From NCBI GenBank assembly GCA_903901905.1, contig CAIUSQ010000166.1, forward strand, positions 1-7,108: a stretch of DNA of 7,108 bases. Direction: 5' to 3'. Source of the DNA: an uncultured Actinomycetes bacterium. GTDB lineage: Bacteria; Actinomycetota; Actinomycetes; Nanopelagicales; Nanopelagicaceae. The notes beneath the pieces are model-generated. The model was not told where the DNA came from. It saw only the letters and a program-made list of their open reading frames with translations, and did not search any database. Positions 1 to 6,311 of this stretch are shown here, piece by piece. How positions within the stretch are numbered: position 1 is the first letter of the stretch; each line of letters begins with the position of its first letter. Both the position numbers and the translations under genes were made by a program.

Positions 1-602
1 ATGATCAATTCATGCTCAGCGATGGCAATGGTGCTTGGTCCAAAGTGAAAGCTACGCAGGTAAAAAAGAAATCAATGACAGTTCAAGTTTTAGAATCAGG
101 GTTTCAAGAGCCGCTAGCTACCAAAATCACTGTTGTGCAGGCTCTACCCAAGGGGGATCGCTCAAAAGAGGCGATCGAGCTTTTAACCGAAGCCGGTGTT
201 GACCGCATAGTTCCTTGGATGGCTTCAAGGAGCATCGGAAAAACTTCTGATAAGTTTCAAATAACAGCACGTGAGGCAAGTAAACAGTCTCGTAGATTTA
301 GAATTCCAGAAGTGACAGGTCTTGCAACTACTTCCCAGATTTGCGAAGCAATAGCTCTGAGTGATTTAGCAATTGTCTTTCATGAGAGTGCAGCAACAAA
401 ACTTTCAGACCAGATTTCTTCACACAACGTAGAGCATTTACTAATTATTATTGGTCCAGAGGGTGGAATTACAGATCAAGAGTTATTGGAATTTACAGAG
501 GCTGGAGCCAAAGTTGCTCTCATGGGACGACCAATTTTGCGTTCGGCCCATGCAGGTTTAGCGGCAGTCTCTGCGGTTTCGGCTCTTTTGAAGGTATGGT
601 AA
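1..602 (+). CDS. rsmE: 16S rRNA m3U1498 methyltransferase RsmE, 5'-truncated by the window edge
   Basis: SPOUT-class RNA methyltransferase that uses S-adenosylmethionine to methylate N3 of U1498 in 16S rRNA, in the cytoplasm. The frame is open to the window edge (first full codon at base 3). The in-frame ATG at 12 is probably internal: the DGNGAW stretch just after it matches the PUA-like N-terminal domain, which normally has about 40–50 residues before this point, and 196 residues from that ATG are short against about 240–250 for the family. Counting from the ATG at 12, family signatures are ALPKGDRSKEAIELLTEAGV (44–63), the EASKQSRRFRIPEV block (88–101), the SAM-pocket knot motif GPEGG (148–152) and PILRSAHAG (174–182), the counterpart of the usual ILRTETA. 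It is the first visible gene of a probable operon; the HIT gene starts 4 bp after its stop. Identification is firm; only the start is unknown. Confidence 0.93.
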   Translation, partial: DQFMLSDGNGAWSKVKATQVKKKSMTVQVLESGFQEPLATKITVVQALPKGDRSKEAIELLTEAGVDRIVPWMASRSIGKTSDKFQITAREASKQSRRFRIPEVTGLATTSQICEAIALSDLAIVFHESAATKLSDQISSHNVEHLLIIIGPEGGITDQELLEFTEAGAKVALMGRPILRSAHAGLAAVSAVSALLKVW

Positions 603-606
603 ATAC

Positions 607-954
607 ATGGCCTTAGTTGCTGATTGCATCTTTTGTAAAATAATTAGTGGTGAAATCTCTGCAGATGTTGTTTTTCGAAATGAAAATGTAGTTGCATTTA
701 ATGATATGAACCCTCAAGCTCCAACTCACGTTCTTCTGATTCCAACTTTGCACACAGAGAACGCGGCTGGAGTTGCTAGGAACAGTGCAACCATTACAGC
801 TGCGCTTTTTTTAGCCGCAGACGAGATTGCGACCCAACGCGGTCTGTCGGGCTACCGGACAGTTTTTAACACTGGAGAAGACGCTGGTCAGAGTGTTTTC
901 CACGCTCATCTGCATCTTTTGGGTGGTCGTACCATGGCATGGCCGCCAGGTTAA
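607..954 (+). CDS. HIT (histidine triad) family nucleotide-binding protein, HinT-like
   Basis: Small cytoplasmic nucleotide hydrolase or transferase; HinT-type members hydrolyse AMP-phosphoramidates and aminoacyl-AMP, usually as dimers. The 115-residue length is typical. It opens with the CIFCKI motif (C7 and C10, the zinc pair of many HinT proteins), has THVLLIPTLH at 40–49, and ends with the triad HAHLH (H99, H101, H103; catalytic nucleophile expected at H101) followed by the usual LGGR..WPPG tail. All catalytic residues are present. The start at 607 is the only sensible one; a GAAGG at 590–594 lies about 12 bases upstream, a poor Shine-Dalgarno spacing. It lies between rsmE and phoH, a position I recall for HIT genes in actinobacteria, so co-transcription is likely. 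The physiological substrate cannot be told from sequence. Confidence 0.93.
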   Translation: MALVADCIFCKIISGEISADVVFRNENVVAFNDMNPQAPTHVLLIPTLHTENAAGVARNSATITAALFLAADEIATQRGLSGYRTVFNTGEDAGQSVFHAHLHLLGGRTMAWPPG

Positions 955-972
955 AGATAGATTTACCCCTAT

Positions 973-1953
973 ATGGAGCGAACGCTGATAACGGTACCGA
1001 AGGCAATTGCGATGGTCGCCTTACTGGGCGCGCAAGATTTGAATCTGCGAACAATTGAAGCTGCATTTGCATCAGTAAATATCACGGTTCGAGGCAATGA
1101 GATTACCTTGCGCGGACCACATGATGATTGCAGCAAATTAGAAAACTTGTTTAATGAGTTAATGGTTGTCATTCGAAGTGGCAATGTTCTAAACGTTGAT
1201 GGCGTTAATAGAGCGATTGAGATGCTCGATCACAAACCAGTAGATCATCCTGCTGAAGTTCTCTCATTAAATATTGTTAGTAACCGAGGTCGCACAATTC
1301 GCCCAAAAACGGCAAATCAAAAGCGCTATGTCGAGGCGATTGAAGATCACACAATTACATTTGGAATTGGTCCAGCCGGTACTGGTAAGACCTATCTTGC
1401 AATGGCAAAGGCAGTTGCTGCTTTGCAAGCGAAGAAAGTAAATCGTATTGTTTTAACAAGACCAGCTGTTGAAGCTGGTGAGAATTTAGGCTTTTTGCCA
1501 GGAACTTTGAGCGAGAAGATAGACCCTTATCTACGCCCACTCTTTGACGCACTTCATGACATGATCGATATTGATTCAATTCCACGCTTAATGCAGTCTG
1601 GCATTATTGAGGTTGCTCCACTTGCATACATGCGTGGTCGCACATTAAATGATGCATTTGTCATCTTAGATGAGGCGCAAAACACCACACCAGAACAGAT
1701 GAAGATGTTTTTAACTCGCCTTGGATTTGGATCCAAAATGGTGATCACAGGCGATGTGACACAAGTTGATCTTCCTAATGCACAAAAATCGGGATTAAAG
1801 GTTGTTCGCGAAATTTTAAAAGATATTGACGATATTGCATTCCTTGAGTTAACAGCTGAGGATGTTGTTCGCCATCGATTAATTGGAGATATCGTGAAGG
1901 CCTATGAAACCTTTGATGTAAACCAACATGTCTTACGGCCTATTCGACAATAG
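973..1953 (+). CDS. phoH: PhoH family ATPase (PhoH-like/YbeZ)
   Basis: Cytoplasmic P-loop ATPase of the PhoH family, the YbeZ counterpart that works with YbeY in rRNA maturation; RNA-remodelling activity is suspected but not settled in the literature. The 326-residue protein has an N-terminal KH-like region (about 1–90, with the RGNEITL motif at 40–46), then the PhoH ATPase domain: Walker A GPAGTGKT at 133–140, LTRPAVEAGE.LGFLPG around 161–177, Walker B ILDEAQN at 231–237, and the TGDVTQVDLP motif at 259–268. All nucleotide-binding residues are intact. The start at 973 is supported by the conserved TVPKAIAMVALLG segment; a stop codon lies in frame at 958–960. It has no Shine-Dalgarno sequence, whereas an in-frame ATG at 1012 has GAAGG at 999–1003. 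It abuts ybeY with no spacer. Confidence 0.95.
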   Translation: MERTLITVPKAIAMVALLGAQDLNLRTIEAAFASVNITVRGNEITLRGPHDDCSKLENLFNELMVVIRSGNVLNVDGVNRAIEMLDHKPVDHPAEVLSLNIVSNRGRTIRPKTANQKRYVEAIEDHTITFGIGPAGTGKTYLAMAKAVAALQAKKVNRIVLTRPAVEAGENLGFLPGTLSEKIDPYLRPLFDALHDMIDIDSIPRLMQSGIIEVAPLAYMRGRTLNDAFVILDEAQNTTPEQMKMFLTRLGFGSKMVITGDVTQVDLPNAQKSGLKVVREILKDIDDIAFLELTAEDVVRHRLIGDIVKAYETFDVNQHVLRPIRQ

Positions 1954-2391
1954 ATGACAATCGAAGTTACAAATACTTCAGGGCAGTTAATTCCAGCAGA
2001 GCAGATAACTTCCCTGATGACATTCGCACTCAGCGTCTTAGATCTAAACACTTTGAATGATCTCAATGTTTCCTTTGTAAAAGATGATTACATGAGTGAA
2101 CTTCACATGAAATGGATGGATGAGCCAGGAACTACTGATGTGCTTTCCTTCCCAATGGATATGCCTCTAACATCGCAGGACATTGTTACATTGGGAGATA
2201 TTGTAATTAGCCCAGTTGTGGCCCAATCTCAAGCCACAGCGCAGGGTCATTCGAGCGATCACGAGATTTTTATCTTGGCAACGCATGGGTTACTACACAT
2301 TCTTGGCTATGACCATGCAGACAAAAAAGATGAAAAAACAATGTTCGCACTTCAAGAAAAAATCGTCAGCGACTGGGAAAAGAGCTCATGA
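1954..2391 (+). CDS. ybeY: Endoribonuclease YbeY, rRNA maturation factor
   Basis: Zinc-dependent single-strand endoribonuclease (UPF0054) needed for 16S rRNA 3'-end maturation and, with RNase R, for disposal of defective 70S ribosomes in E. coli; cytoplasmic. The 145-residue length is normal. The zinc site H-x3-H-x5-H is intact at HGLLHILGYDH (H111, H115, H121), preceded by the family motifs TDVLSFPM (61–68) and GDIVIS (81–86). The ATG follows the phoH stop codon directly (TAG then ATG) and has no Shine-Dalgarno sequence, so initiation probably depends on ribosomes finishing phoH. Its own stop overlaps the next start in ATGA. The phoH–ybeY pairing is one of the most conserved in bacteria and supports a joint role. 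Confidence 0.96.
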   Translation: MTIEVTNTSGQLIPAEQITSLMTFALSVLDLNTLNDLNVSFVKDDYMSELHMKWMDEPGTTDVLSFPMDMPLTSQDIVTLGDIVISPVVAQSQATAQGHSSDHEIFILATHGLLHILGYDHADKKDEKTMFALQEKIVSDWEKSS

Positions 2392-3665
2392 GTCCGTTAG
2401 CAGTAATTAGCATAGTTTTGCTTTTGATTTTCGCAGGATTTCTTGCAGCAAGTGAGTCGGCACTGACCTCAATCTCACGAATCGTCATTGATGAGTTAGA
2501 AGGCAAACGCGGGGGAGCACTACTGCGAAAATACAGCGCTCAGCCTGCTAGGTATCTCAACGTAATTTTGTTAGTTAGAAAGCTGTGTGAATTTACTGCA
2601 ACAGTTTTATTGGCGGTAATTTTGCTTCGCAACTATTCCTCTGCCCAGGCAATGGCACTGACCGTTCTCATAATGGTTGTGCTTTCATTTGTTGTCGTAG
2701 GCGTTGGTCCGAGAACATTGGGTAAACAACAGCCACATAAATTTGCACGCTACGGAATTATTGTTGCTTATGGTTTAGCATTTTTACTTGGCCCAGTTAC
2801 TAAGGTTCTTATTTCGGTGGGAAATGCACTCACCCCAGGCAAAGGATTTAGATCGGGCCCATTTACATCTGAAGCAGAGCTAAGAGATTTAGTGGATCAA
2901 GCACATGAGCGAGGCCTTGTGGAGTCTGATGAACAGGAGATGATTCATTCAGTTTTTGAATTAGGAGATACTTTAGTTCGCGAACTTATGGTTCCTCGTA
3001 TCGATATGGTCTGGGTAGAAAAAGATAAATCTGTTCGTCAGGGCTTGTCTCTAGCCCTAAGAAGTGGCTATTCACGCATACCTGTAATTGGAGATGGAAT
3101 AGATAACATCGTGGGAATCGTTTATGTCAAGGATTTAGCTAAACGAGCACTGGATCATCGTGATGCTGAACAGAACGAGACAATTGAAAAACACATGCGT
3201 CCTGCAAATTTTGTACCCGAAATCAAGATGGCCGATGACCTGTTACGCGAGATGCAGAAGAATCAAATCCACCTTGCAATAGTTGTTGACGAGTATGGTG
3301 GTACTGCAGGCATCATCACGATTGAAGACATAATTGAAGAGATTGTTGGTGAGATTGAGGACGAATTTGATGATGGTGAAGATGAGTTCACCTGGTTAAC
3401 ACCAGATAAGGCACGCGCAAAAGCTAACCTGCACATAGAGGATTTAGCCGATGAGTTAAAAATTGAGATAGAAAAATCTGATTACGAGGACATCGATAGC
3501 ATTGGCGGACTAATGGCACAGAAGTTAGGCCGTGTTCCAATTGCGGGCAGCACAATCTCTTGGAATGGTTGGGTAATCACATCAGAGCGACCTTTAGGTC
3601 GCCGCCGTCGAATATCCTCTGTTTTAGTTGAACGCTTAGTAAATGAGATTGAAGACGCTGAATAA
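2388..3665 (+). CDS. DUF21/CNNM and CBS domain membrane protein, CorC/HlyC type (YbeX-like)
   Basis: Integral membrane protein of the CNNM/CorC family, whose members are linked to Mg2+/Co2+ efflux; in E. coli the related YbeX acts together with YbeZ and YbeY and affects ribosome metabolism. Domains over 425 residues: an N-terminal DUF21 transmembrane region (helices near 4–21, 57–81, 86–106 and 122–144), a tandem CBS pair (about 200–322) with the MVPRIDM motif (201–207) and the highly conserved [15 protein letters not shown] (301–315), an acidic linker (322–334), and the C-terminal CorC/HlyC domain (about 336–412). The DUF21 segment GVGPRTLG (105–112) replaces the more usual E..PK motif; I believe this is common in actinobacterial members. 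The start overlaps the ybeY stop by 4 bp and has a purine-rich GGGAAAAGAG just upstream. Ion specificity is not readable. Confidence 0.92.
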   Translation: MSPLAVISIVLLLIFAGFLAASESALTSISRIVIDELEGKRGGALLRKYSAQPARYLNVILLVRKLCEFTATVLLAVILLRNYSSAQAMALTVLIMVVLSFVVVGVGPRTLGKQQPHKFARYGIIVAYGLAFLLGPVTKVLISVGNALTPGKGFRSGPFTSEAELRDLVDQAHERGLVESDEQEMIHSVFELGDTLVRELMVPRIDMVWVEKDKSVRQGLSLALRSGYSRIPVIGDGIDNIVGIVYVKDLAKRALDHRDAEQNETIEKHMRPANFVPEIKMADDLLREMQKNQIHLAIVVDEYGGTAGIITIEDIIEEIVGEIEDEFDDGEDEFTWLTPDKARAKANLHIEDLADELKIEIEKSDYEDIDSIGGLMAQKLGRVPIAGSTISWNGWVITSERPLGRRRRISSVLVERLVNEIEDAE

Positions 3666-3719
3666 AGCTCAAGAAAGCCTCCTTTTTAACTCCTTGCAAA
3701 GCTTGGACCACATAACGGT

Positions 3720-3725
3720 TAGAAT
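3720..3725 (+). promoter_or_regulatory. Candidate -10 element (TAGAAT) for a leaderless transcript of the FAH gene
   Basis: TAGAAT fits the actinobacterial TAnnnT -10 consensus and ends 6 bases before the ATG at 3732, so transcription would begin at or next to the A of the start codon. No Shine-Dalgarno sequence precedes that ATG, which agrees with a leaderless mRNA. The -35 region is poor: TTGCAA at 3694–3699 leaves a 20-bp spacer and TTGGAC at 3703–3708 leaves 11 bp. The 66-bp gap is the only non-trivial spacer between the coding genes up to gltX and holds no convincing terminator, so read-through from the upstream operon may add to expression. Confidence 0.55.
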
Positions 3726-3731
3726 GCTCAA

Positions 3732-4517
3732 ATGCGCATAGTCAGATTCACTCCAGGGCCAGATACCAATCTAGGTCAAGATCCACTTTTTGGGATTCTT
3801 GAAGATGATGGCTTCATTAGTGTTATTAGTGGAGATCCTATTTACTCAGGGATTCAAAAGACCGCAGCACGTATCGAAAAAGAGAAAGTCAAAATGCTAG
3901 CGCCGATTATTCCGCGCTCCAAAGTAGTCTGCATTGGAAAAAACTATGCCGATCATGTGGCAGAAATGGCAGGGAAAGTTCCTGAAGAGCCAATTATTTT
4001 TCTCAAGCCAAATACCTCTGTAATTGGTCCTAATGACACCATAATCTGGCCTGAAATGTCGGAACGAGTAGATCATGAAGTTGAACTTGCAATTGTAATT
4101 GGACGAATTTGTAAAGATGTTCCTAAGGAACGAATTGGTGATGTGATTTTTGGTTACATGGTTGCAAATGACATAACGGCTAGAGATCTTCAAGCAAAAG
4201 ATGGCCAGTGGACCAGAGCCAAAGGCTTTGATACTTTCTGCCCTATTGGCCCTTGGATTGACACAGATTTTATTCCGGGGAATCAAAGATTAACTGCTTC
4301 AGTTGACGGGAATCTAAAGCAATCTGCTCAATTAAGTGACATGATCTTTGATATTCCTACTATCATTAATTTTGTAAGTCGAGTCATGACACTCTTACCA
4401 GGCGACATCATTTTGACAGGAACACCAGCTGGTATTGGACCAATTGTTGTTGGTGGAAAAGTTAGTGTTGCAATTGAAGGACTTGGAGAGTTAACAAATA
4501 AGGTTGCTGCACAATAA
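3732..4517 (+). CDS. Fumarylacetoacetate hydrolase (FAH) family protein, FAHD1/HpaG-like
   Basis: Divalent-metal enzyme of the FAH fold that cleaves, decarboxylates or isomerises 2-oxo or beta-diketo acids; close relatives are annotated as acylpyruvase, oxaloacetate decarboxylase/tautomerase or 2-hydroxyhepta-2,4-diene-1,7-dioate isomerase. At 261 residues it is a normal single-domain member. Key residues are present: the catalytic lid motif KNYADH (70–75, H75), metal ligands E116 and E118 in DHEVELA and D147 in ANDITARD, K164 in the AKGFDTFCPIGPW stretch, and the substrate loop GTPAGIG (230–236). No aromatic-degradation genes lie nearby; instead it abuts gltX, an order also found in mycobacteria, so a housekeeping role such as oxaloacetate repair is more likely than catabolism (inference). 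The exact substrate cannot be assigned. Confidence 0.9.
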   Translation: MRIVRFTPGPDTNLGQDPLFGILEDDGFISVISGDPIYSGIQKTAARIEKEKVKMLAPIIPRSKVVCIGKNYADHVAEMAGKVPEEPIIFLKPNTSVIGPNDTIIWPEMSERVDHEVELAIVIGRICKDVPKERIGDVIFGYMVANDITARDLQAKDGQWTRAKGFDTFCPIGPWIDTDFIPGNQRLTASVDGNLKQSAQLSDMIFDIPTIINFVSRVMTLLPGDIILTGTPAGIGPIVVGGKVSVAIEGLGELTNKVAAQ

Positions 4518-5978
4518 ATGAGCACCAAAGCTGTAAAGGTAAGATTTGCGCCTTCTCCAACCGGTGATCTTCATGTGGGTAATATTCGAACCGCTCTATT
4601 TGATTGGGCATATGCTCGCCATACCGGAGGAGTTTTCCTTTTCCGAATCGAAGATACCGATACGGTAAGGGTTACAGATGAGTACATTCAGGCCGCAATT
4701 GAGACATTAAAGTGGTTAGGTCTTGACTGGGATGAGGGCCCGGAAGTCGGCGGTGATCATGGTCCGTACTTACAGTCACAGCGATTAGATATTTACGCCG
4801 ATTATGCACAAAAGTTTTTAGATCAAAAGGATGCCTATTACTGTTATTGCTCCCCAGATGAGTTAGAAGCTGTTCGTGAAGCTCAACGTAAGGCCAATGT
4901 TGCACCGGGCTATAACGGCCATTGTCGAGATTTATCACAAGCACAAATTGATGCATATAAAGCAGAAGGACGCGGCGCAGTAGTACGTATGCGAATGCCA
5001 GATGGCTCAACTACGTTCACAGATTTAATTCGAGGCGACGTCTCATTTGATCACAATTTTGTTCCTGATTTTGTTTTAGTGCGCGCGGATGGTTCGCCGC
5101 TGTACACATTGGCAGTTGCCGTGGATGACATTTTGATGAAGGTAACTCATGTGCTGCGGGGGGAAGATTTACTTTCTTCAACTCCTCGCCAGATTCGCGT
5201 CTATCAAGCGATGGGAGTAGCACCTGCCGACTATCCGGTTTTTGCACACCTACCATTTGTGATGGGAACCGATAACGCCAAACTTTCCAAGCGAAATGGT
5301 GAGGCCTCTATTGCTTGGTATCGAGATATGGGCTTTTTACCAGAGGCGATTTGCAACTATCTAGCCCTTCTAGGCTGGTCACCTGGTGATGATGTTGAAA
5401 ACATCACGATGAAAGAGTTAACTCAGATGTTTACTGTTGAGAAGGTCCACTCATCGCCTGCTCGCTTTGATATGAAAAAATTAGAAGCGATTAATGGTGA
5501 CAAGATTCGAGCTCTAACAATTGATGAGTTTTTAAAATGGTCACTGCCATTTTTGACAAAGGACAATGTGATTCAAGGGAGTAGTCAAGAAATTGAGCTG
5601 GTCAAGAAGGCTCTTCCACTCATTCAGGAGCGAATTATTGTGCTCAGTGAAGTACCAAAAATGCTCAAGTTTTTATTTATTTCTAACTTTGAAGTTGATG
5701 CTGACAGTGTTTCAAAAATAACGGATTCAGGATCAAAAGAGATACTTAAGCGCTCCATTAAGGAGTTAGAGGGACTTTTGCAATGGAGCCATGAAAATAT
5801 TGAGGCAGCATTGCGTGCTTCATTGATTGAAGAATTAGGACTCAAGCCACGAATTGCATTTACCGCTCTGCGAATTGCGACCACAGGTAGCGTTATTTCA
5901 CCACCGTTATTTGAGTCGATGGAGTTGTTGGGCAAAGAGGCGTGCCTGTCACGTATTAGTACGGCTCTGGCTCTATAA
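4518..5978 (+). CDS. gltX: Glutamyl-tRNA synthetase (class I), probably non-discriminating
   Basis: Charges tRNA-Glu with glutamate using ATP in the cytoplasm. In actinobacteria GluRS is generally non-discriminating and also makes Glu-tRNA-Gln, which GatCAB converts to Gln-tRNA-Gln; that step is inferred here from phylum and context. The 486 residues match the family. Class I signatures: APSPTGDLHVGN (11–22, HIGH motif HVGN at 19–22) and KLSKR (255–259, KMSKS equivalent); FRIEDTD (42–48) binds substrate; C109, C111 and C136 occupy the region of the zinc-binding knuckle of E. coli GluRS, but the fourth ligand is not obvious. The C-terminal part (about 330–486) is the helical anticodon-binding domain. 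The ATG directly follows the FAH stop codon; the nearest AAGG (4500–4503) is too far for a good ribosome site, which suggests coupled translation. Two cognate tRNA genes follow. Confidence 0.96.
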   Translation: MSTKAVKVRFAPSPTGDLHVGNIRTALFDWAYARHTGGVFLFRIEDTDTVRVTDEYIQAAIETLKWLGLDWDEGPEVGGDHGPYLQSQRLDIYADYAQKFLDQKDAYYCYCSPDELEAVREAQRKANVAPGYNGHCRDLSQAQIDAYKAEGRGAVVRMRMPDGSTTFTDLIRGDVSFDHNFVPDFVLVRADGSPLYTLAVAVDDILMKVTHVLRGEDLLSSTPRQIRVYQAMGVAPADYPVFAHLPFVMGTDNAKLSKRNGEASIAWYRDMGFLPEAICNYLALLGWSPGDDVENITMKELTQMFTVEKVHSSPARFDMKKLEAINGDKIRALTIDEFLKWSLPFLTKDNVIQGSSQEIELVKKALPLIQERIIVLSEVPKMLKFLFISNFEVDADSVSKITDSGSKEILKRSIKELEGLLQWSHENIEAALRASLIEELGLKPRIAFTALRIATTGSVISPPLFESMELLGKEACLSRISTALAL

Positions 5979-6007
5979 AAGCGCTGGTATTCTTGGCCCT
6001 TGCTATA

Positions 6008-6025
6008 CAAGGTTTCACAACCTTG
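6008..6025 (+). other. Potential leader hairpin abutting tRNA-Gln
   Basis: Perfect 7-bp inverted repeat CAAGGTT (6008–6014) and AACCTTG (6019–6025) around a TCAC loop. Its right arm includes the first two bases of mature tRNA-Gln. A variant in which 6005–6008 pairs with 6028–6031 and GGG bulges out would hide most of the 5' acceptor strand. No T tract follows, so it is not an intrinsic terminator. A role in RNase P processing or tRNA folding is conjecture; the TATACA at 6004–6009 could also be a weak -10 box for the tRNA. Confidence 0.4.
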
Positions 6026-6095
6026 GGGTATGGGGTAATTGGCAGCCCTGCTGATTCTGGTTCAGTAAGTCTAGGTTCGAGTCCTGGTACCCCAG
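6024..6095 (+). tRNA. tRNA-Gln(CUG)
   Basis: A complete 72-nt cloverleaf: acceptor arm TGGGGTA (6024–6030) pairs with TACCCCA (6088–6094), discriminator G6095; D stem GGG/CCC (6033–6035 and 6046–6048); anticodon stem GCTGA/TCAGT (6050–6054 and 6062–6066) around loop TTCTGGT, anticodon CTG at 6057–6059, reading CAG; 4-nt variable loop; T stem CTAGG/CCTGG with loop TTCGAGT. The 3' CCA is not encoded, so a CCA-adding enzyme is needed. It starts 45 bp after gltX with no terminator between, so it can be excised from the gltX transcript. The terminal U-A acceptor pair is typical of tRNA-Gln that goes through the amidotransferase route. Confidence 0.96.
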
Positions 6096-6143
6096 CGCAG
6101 TAGATGTAGTACAACTTAATATCGGTTTGGTTCATTTGAAGTT

Positions 6144-6168
6144 CTAGGAAAACTTTCCAGCAATGGAA
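6144..6168 (+). other. Potential alternative hairpins before tRNA-Glu
   Basis: The segment TTCC at 6155–6158 can pair in two exclusive ways. Downstream, TTCCA (6155–6159) pairs with TGGAA (6164–6168) around a GCAA (GNRA-type) tetraloop, ending 3 bases before tRNA-Glu. Upstream, GGAA (6147–6150) pairs with TTCC around an AACT loop, extended by C6144-G6160 and T6145-A6159 past a bulged A. Both stems are short and AT-containing, so stability is modest. No T tract follows. The function, if any, is unknown; tRNA spacer processing is the simplest idea. Confidence 0.3.
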
Positions 6169-6171
6169 TGT

Positions 6172-6244
6172 GGCCCCGTCGTCTAGCGGCCTAGGACTCT
6201 GCCTTCTCAAGGCAGCTACGAGGGTTCGAATCCCTTCGGGGCTA
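6172..6244 (+). tRNA. tRNA-Glu(CUC)
   Basis: A complete 73-nt cloverleaf: acceptor GGCCCCG (6172–6178) pairs with CGGGGCT (6237–6243, with a G-U first pair), discriminator A6244; D stem GTC/GAC (6181–6183 and 6195–6197); anticodon stem CTGCC/GGCAG (6199–6203 and 6211–6215) with loop TTCTCAA and anticodon CTC at 6206–6208, reading GAG; 4-nt variable loop; T stem GAGGG/CCCTT with loop TTCGAAT. CCA is not encoded. It lies 76 bp after tRNA-Gln and just before a strong terminator, so it is likely the last gene of the gltX–tRNA transcript. It is a direct substrate of the upstream GltX. Confidence 0.97.
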
Positions 6245-6252
6245 CAGAATAG

Positions 6253-6297
6253 ATCTCCCTTCTCGCACTTAACTGTGCGGGGAGGGAGATTATTTTT
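6253..6297 (+). terminator. Strong intrinsic terminator of the gltX–tRNA unit
   Basis: An uninterrupted 16-bp stem (6253–6268 with 6275–6290, two G-U pairs) closes on a 6-nt TTAACT loop and is followed by TATTTTT (6291–6297). This is a textbook rho-independent terminator in the plus direction, placed 8 bases after tRNA-Glu. In the minus direction no T tract follows the stem, so it should not stop leftward transcription coming from trhO. Confidence 0.93.
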
Positions 6298-6311
6298 GTG
6301 AATAAATTGAG

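Noticed and set aside
2216..2410. Second plus-strand frame overlapping the end of ybeY
   Set aside because: It is out of frame with the zinc-site region of ybeY, lysine-rich from A-rich codons, and crosses the real CBS start.
3677..3689. GCCTCCTTTTTAA resembles the 3' tail of 16S rRNA (CCTCCTTTCTAAG)
   Set aside because: It is a short pyrimidine-rich match with mismatches and no other rRNA sequence around it; chance is the simplest explanation.
3665..3704. AAGCTCAAG and CTTG..AGCTT arms as a possible terminator between the CBS and FAH genes
   Set aside because: The arms are interrupted by a 3-base bulge, the loop is about 19 bases, and no T tract follows the right arm; the T run lies inside the loop.
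3897..4286. 129-codon minus-strand open frame inside the FAH gene
   Set aside because: The plus strand encodes all FAH active-site motifs across this span; the antisense translation resembles nothing.
4672..5010. 112-codon minus-strand open frame inside gltX
   Set aside because: It is antisense to the catalytic domain of an intact synthetase, with no recognisable protein features.
5624..6010. 128-codon minus-strand open frame at the end of gltX
   Set aside because: It is antisense to the GluRS anticodon-binding domain, has no motif, and runs into the tRNA-Gln leader.
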